A stretch of 64,000 bases of DNA from Malachius bipustulatus (lineage: Eukaryota > Arthropoda > Insecta > Coleoptera > Melyridae), in assembly GCA_910589415.1 (NCBI GenBank), contig OU342634.1:44753723-44817722 (forward strand), in the 5' to 3' direction. The position numbers and the translations under genes are program-made. Every line of letters begins with the position of its first letter. Position 1 is the stretch's first letter. Positions 60,372-64,000 of the stretch are shown here, in pieces. The notes beneath the pieces are model-generated. The model was not told where the DNA came from. It made no database searches and worked only from the letters and a program-made list of their open reading frames with translations.

Positions 60372-61790
60372 CACTCTTTGTTACTGTGTTCTCATTATGT
60401 GTAATATCTTATAGGAAGGAGCCTCTATCTACCTAAGAATGGCTTTATCCGTCGCATTACGATCCAAACACGAGCTTGTATAACATATGTAAAGCACCTT
60501 ATAGCCAGCCAGAAATTTGCATTGAATTTGTTTTCCGTATTTTTTTCTTACTTGGAGAAGTATATGGCCTGTAACAACTATCTTCCCTTTACGTCTCTGT
60601 TTATATCTTTATCACACACCACACCACACCGCGGGTTTACTCATGATAAAAGAATGGACCATATAAAAACTCATAAAAATACACCCAAACAACATGACGA
60701 TATAATAAGAATGAATTCTTTGTTCAGCCTGGCTTGATATGATATGTATGTGTATTATTAGAAGCATATATTTTATATCAAACGGTGATAAATTATTTAA
60801 CAACTCGGAAAATTAGTACATAGTCTCTTTAATGAACGGGAGTATATTTACCATAAACTTAATTGTACGAGTCTATAAATCAGATTTATTTTGACTGGCT
60901 TATCTAAGATTTACGGTAACGTTTTCTATGTGTTTAATAATTTTTTACCCTAGCTCATAAAATGCTCGTTGATAAACGACCGCCATCGCCCTCTTTGATA
61001 CCGAAGTTAACGCTCAATAAGACACATATGGCGCGTACTGGATACGGGAATTCTTGGGACACATCCCAGGGAATATTCATTTCAGCTCCCTAATTTATTA
61101 CACGTTATTTTTATTTCGAGCGTCTTCTCTTTTTATACACTACGTACCCATCTGTTCAGAAATATTTACTCTGATTAATATTTCCTTATCGAAAGACGCT
61201 TCGCATGATGCGATCTAGAAAAGTGATTAAATTTTCATAAAAAGTACGTAACTCATTATAGATCTTGTGAACTTTTTTCATTTTTAAACTCTTATTCTGC
61301 CTCTAAAATGAACAATAACTCACAGTGTTGTTGCTTTGGCTCATAATCACGTCCAGTTTTAACAATGGTGAAACTACTGAAACTTGAGATCATATTAGAT
61401 AAAAAGATAGAAAATCGAATTTTCGTTTATAGTTTTTTTTTTTTTTGGTTAAATTCAAGGAAAAAATTTAAATCTAGAAATGATCATAAAACAAGTAACT
61501 AGATTTAAATGAATTTTTAACTCATTATAGGTGTAAGCGTTAAAATTTGTACCACACCTTCAGGAAATACCTATTAGCAGCCTAAATAATTCAGAACAGA
61601 ATTAATTGGTTGTTATTATAACATACAGAATGCTCTAAAAGTCATATCCCCATATGTTTTATTTATGCTCACACCCTCAAATGAATCTGTATGCCAAAAT
61701 TTAGTTTTCTGTATCAAGCAAATTTCTGTTCCGGAGATTGATAGGTGAGTCAATCCCCAAACTGTTTTATACATATATATCATTATTATA
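60372..61790. other. Non-coding AT-rich DNA
   Basis: No gene recognised. At 61792 TA-CAGGATTATTCACGATCATG resembles another CAGGG-type terminus abutting the LINE 3' end. Confidence 0.4.
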
Positions 61791-61889
61791 CAGGATTATT
61801 CACGATCATGGTACACGCGACGAAAAATTGTGGCTAGGAATTTTGTTTTTGGAGTGGATACAGACCGGTTTAAGGGACATTTTAAAACT

Positions 61890-62560
61890 ATCTTATCTTC
61901 ATTGTGTTGCCGGTCTTCCTCTTCTTCTTCTCTTTTGTGGTGTGTACATCAAGGCTTTCTTTGGCCATCTCCTCTCATCCATCCTCATGACGTGACCATA
62001 CCATATAAGTTGTCTGGATTCTACTCTTTCTGCTTTTGTGAATATACGCCCAGTTTTAGAAATATTACACGATCTCCTTAAGAAGTCCATCTCTACAGTT
62101 TCGATCATCTTTTTCTCTATTTCTGTAGATTGTGTAGATTGTCATTTTAGTTTGGAGCTTCATCTTGTTTGACGAGAATAATGAATTTAGTAAACGAATA
62201 ACCTTACTCCCTTTCTGTGCTCTATTTTTGATATTTCTTTCTTGTTGTTCTCTTCTCTGAAATAATACTCACCAGATATTTAAACTCGATACATTTCTTG
62301 AGTCTATGTATTTGTAAGTCTAGGTCTTCTTCTTCTGTGTCTCCTATTTTCAGATATTCTGTTTTATGGATGTTTATATTTAGACCCCATTTCTCATACT
62401 CTTCTTATGATTTCCTAAACATATAAGTCCGCATCGTTTTCTTTACATGCTGTGATTACCTGGTCGTCAGCAAACAGCAGAGTTGTCAAGCACTGTTCAT
62501 CCATTTGTATCCCCATTCCTGATGTTTTCCTTCTCCAGTTGTCGATGGCTTCTTGAACAT
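61890..62560 (-). pseudogene. LINE reverse transcriptase, C-terminal part (interrupted by an LTR)
   Basis: Minus strand: NWRRKTSGMGIQMDEQC just inside 62560, then LLFADDQVITACKEND (near 62480-62430) with the catalytic Asp pair, KWGLNINIHKTEYLKIGDTE (near 62390-62330), KCIEFKYL, and at the C-terminus VEMDFLRRSC and QLIWYGHVMRMDERRWPKKA ending KRRRRGRP near 61900. This is the RT C-terminus common in insect 'endonuclease-reverse transcriptase' LINEs. Several stops and frameshifts are present. Its upstream continuation lies at 63399 after the inserted LTR. Confidence 0.85.
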
Positions 62561-63394
62561 TGTAACGGGATTTTCGGTATGGTAGAGATGATTACCCAGG
62601 GATGGATAATTGCCCCCTTTTACCCGTGACAAGTCAATTAGAATCATAAAAATCTTTATTTACAATTACGATAGTTACACATATCTGTACCTATTAAATT
62701 AATATTTTTGAATCCTGAACAATGTGAGCCGGCTCTTGTTCACGGCAGCCCGCCTGATTGGCGAGAGATACCTGCGTCGGTGCACGCACCTCTGTTAATT
62801 GGTCGATCTGACGGACGATTCACCTCCGGCTCTGCTGCGTCAGTAGCTCTCTTACCACTGCACGCTGCGTGTCACATCTGCTGCTGCTGCGGCCTCCGGA
62901 ATACGCGACGTGACGGGATTGCCGGATCGACAACTCATTACATTGCGACCCGACGTCTGGTTTACCTGACCCTCAATACAGGCCAAGCGTCGTCTGAAAG
63001 GATCCGCCGGGACTTCACTACAGCCCCGGTTGATTCCCTGTTATGACCGGCAGTCGATAAGAGCTCAGTTCACTCTCATCGATCTCCCGATGTCCAGTTA
63101 CACCTAGGCTCGACTCATTTCATCGACCTGCTGTAGCCGGCTGGGTACTGGACGGAATGAACTCATTACATGCCTCCTGCTGAAGACCTCCTAGCTCAGT
63201 TCACCGGGAGGGAGATGGTTCGCGAGTCAATACCTCGGAAGATCTGCCTGCTTCTCCGTTGGGTCTGCTTATATAGCCGGTGCCGGCGAGATAACCTGCT
63301 AATCACCGCTGTAAAAACTGTATCCTTCTGATAAACCCCTCGATTAATTAAAATAAATAATAATTAATCAACGAATGCCTTGGAATTCGTTACA
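62561..63394 (+). mobile_element. 834-bp solo LTR inserted in the LINE (TGTAACG...CGTTACA, TSD ACAT)
   Basis: It starts TGTAACGGG and ends ATTCGTTACA. ACAT flanks both sides (62557-62560, 63395-63398). It is GC-rich, has a TATA-like TATATAG at about 63269 and AATAAA at 63352, which give the strand. No internal retroelement genes are present. Removing the LTR and one ACAT restores an uninterrupted LINE frame across the site. The ORF 62708-63046 lies within the LTR and is not a gene. Confidence 0.88.
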
Positions 63395-63960
63395 ACATAT
63401 AATTTGAATACTATAGGTGATAAGTTGCATCTCTGTCGAAGCCCTTTTGTGGTGGATAACAATTCTGAAAAAGTATTTCCCACTCTCACCAAACTCTTTG
63501 CGTCTTTATATATGTTCCAGATAGGGCGAACATAAGTATTACCAACCTTTTATATACCATCTAAGATTCTTGTGTACAGCCACCAGCCACGGACACTCCT
63601 CTGTTAGCTCTTGCATCTTTCGATACACCACTATAAAAATGTATGTCCGATGGTTTAATTTCCTTTTCCCTTCTTCTTGGTTTTAGTGAGGACACAGACA
63701 TCTATTTTCATGTTGCTTAGTTCTTGGAAGACATCTACTTGTTTCATTCTCAAACCTTGTATGTTCCATGTTCAAAATTCCAGACTTGCAGGGCCAGGAT
63801 TATCTGTCGGGATTTTCTCCCTTAGCTTATACGTTCCAGTTATTTGTAAGGCACCAGAAACTCGCCCTTCACCCTCTCTCGTTCGCTACATAACATATAC
63901 CCATAGTAATGCCATGTACCAAGCAGTTACGCCAGATACGAGTATCTCTTCAGGGACGTG
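63395..63960 (-). pseudogene. LINE: endonuclease fragment and RT motif upstream of the LTR insertion
   Basis: Minus strand from about 63785: TWNIQGLRMKQVDVFQELSN then MKIDVCVLTKTKKKGKGN and SGVSKDARANRGVSV (to about 63590), an apurinic-type endonuclease N-terminus (TWN.RGL, D...L.ETK). A deletion then joins this to RT text: GNTYVRPIWNIYKDAKSLVR and STTKGLRQRCNLSPIVFKLY (63480-63399), the KGLRQGCPLSP motif. Several hundred residues between endonuclease and this RT motif are missing. Confidence 0.75.
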
Positions 63961-64000
63961 AGAGTAGGATTTGTTAGCAGAGCTGAGTTCGATCTCTCGA

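Noticed and set aside
62708..63046. 112-codon ORF
   Set aside because: Lies inside the LTR, with no recognised domain.
63961..64000. Possible tRNA T-arm (GAGTTCGATCTCTC) at the right edge
   Set aside because: Only a box-B-like word is visible before the window ends; no cloverleaf can be drawn.

Overview
This 64 kb window looks like a gene-poor, AT-rich stretch of an insect nuclear genome. Evidence: an intron-interrupted gene start with a consensus splice donor, no prokaryotic-style gene packing, insect-type non-LTR retrotransposon debris, a DUF4817-type transposase, and the AGGTACCT-type repeats scattered throughout. A hemipteran would fit, but the lineage is a guess. No tRNA or rRNA gene, CRISPR array or intact long ORF is visible. 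Almost every six-frame ORF here is chance or transposon-derived.

Layout. Positions 1-5390 hold one apparent host gene on the minus strand: a GC-rich 5' UTR and a 46-codon first coding exon (4925-4788) with a signal peptide and a GTAAGG donor. Its intron runs off the left edge of the window. From 5.4 to 21 kb the sequence is mostly unremarkable AT-rich DNA carrying a ~1 kb foldback element (7319-8300), a GC-rich hairpin (8758-8820), a decayed mariner (9755-10537), a nearly complete 992-bp palindrome (12036-13027) and a 632-bp TIR element (14935-15566). From 21.8 to 27.7 kb lie copies of one repeat family with a ~118-bp hairpin and a remnant resembling the N-terminus of a tyrosine recombinase (Crypton-like). 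One copy sits in a tandem duplication, and a 554-bp palindromic transposon has jumped into only one of the two units, giving a natural empty/filled site pair. A higher-order satellite (293-bp unit of three ~98-bp monomers) lies at 29451-30330.

From 32.9 to 43.8 kb there is a 2.17-kb IS630/Tc1/mariner-type element with ~517-bp TIRs and a broken DUF4817/DDE transposase, several further palindromic elements, an R1-like LINE tail and a MADF/BESS-like pseudogene. From 45 to 64 kb there is a jockey/CR1-like LINE remnant, two solo LTRs (1115 bp with TSD ATAC; 834 bp with TSD ACAT), a paired SINE-like foldback, a LINE RNase H fragment, a Cys-rich (CXC) tail pseudogene, a 2.1-kb hAT-type element with a perfect 8-bp TSD containing a nested PIF/Harbinger-type element, and a minus-strand LINE into which the second LTR inserted.

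The main theme is layered transposon insertion. Most distinctive is the set of TA-flanked, near-perfect palindromic elements that start CAGGG, together with one longer relative that still carries a transposase. They look like palindromic non-autonomous derivatives of several related families.
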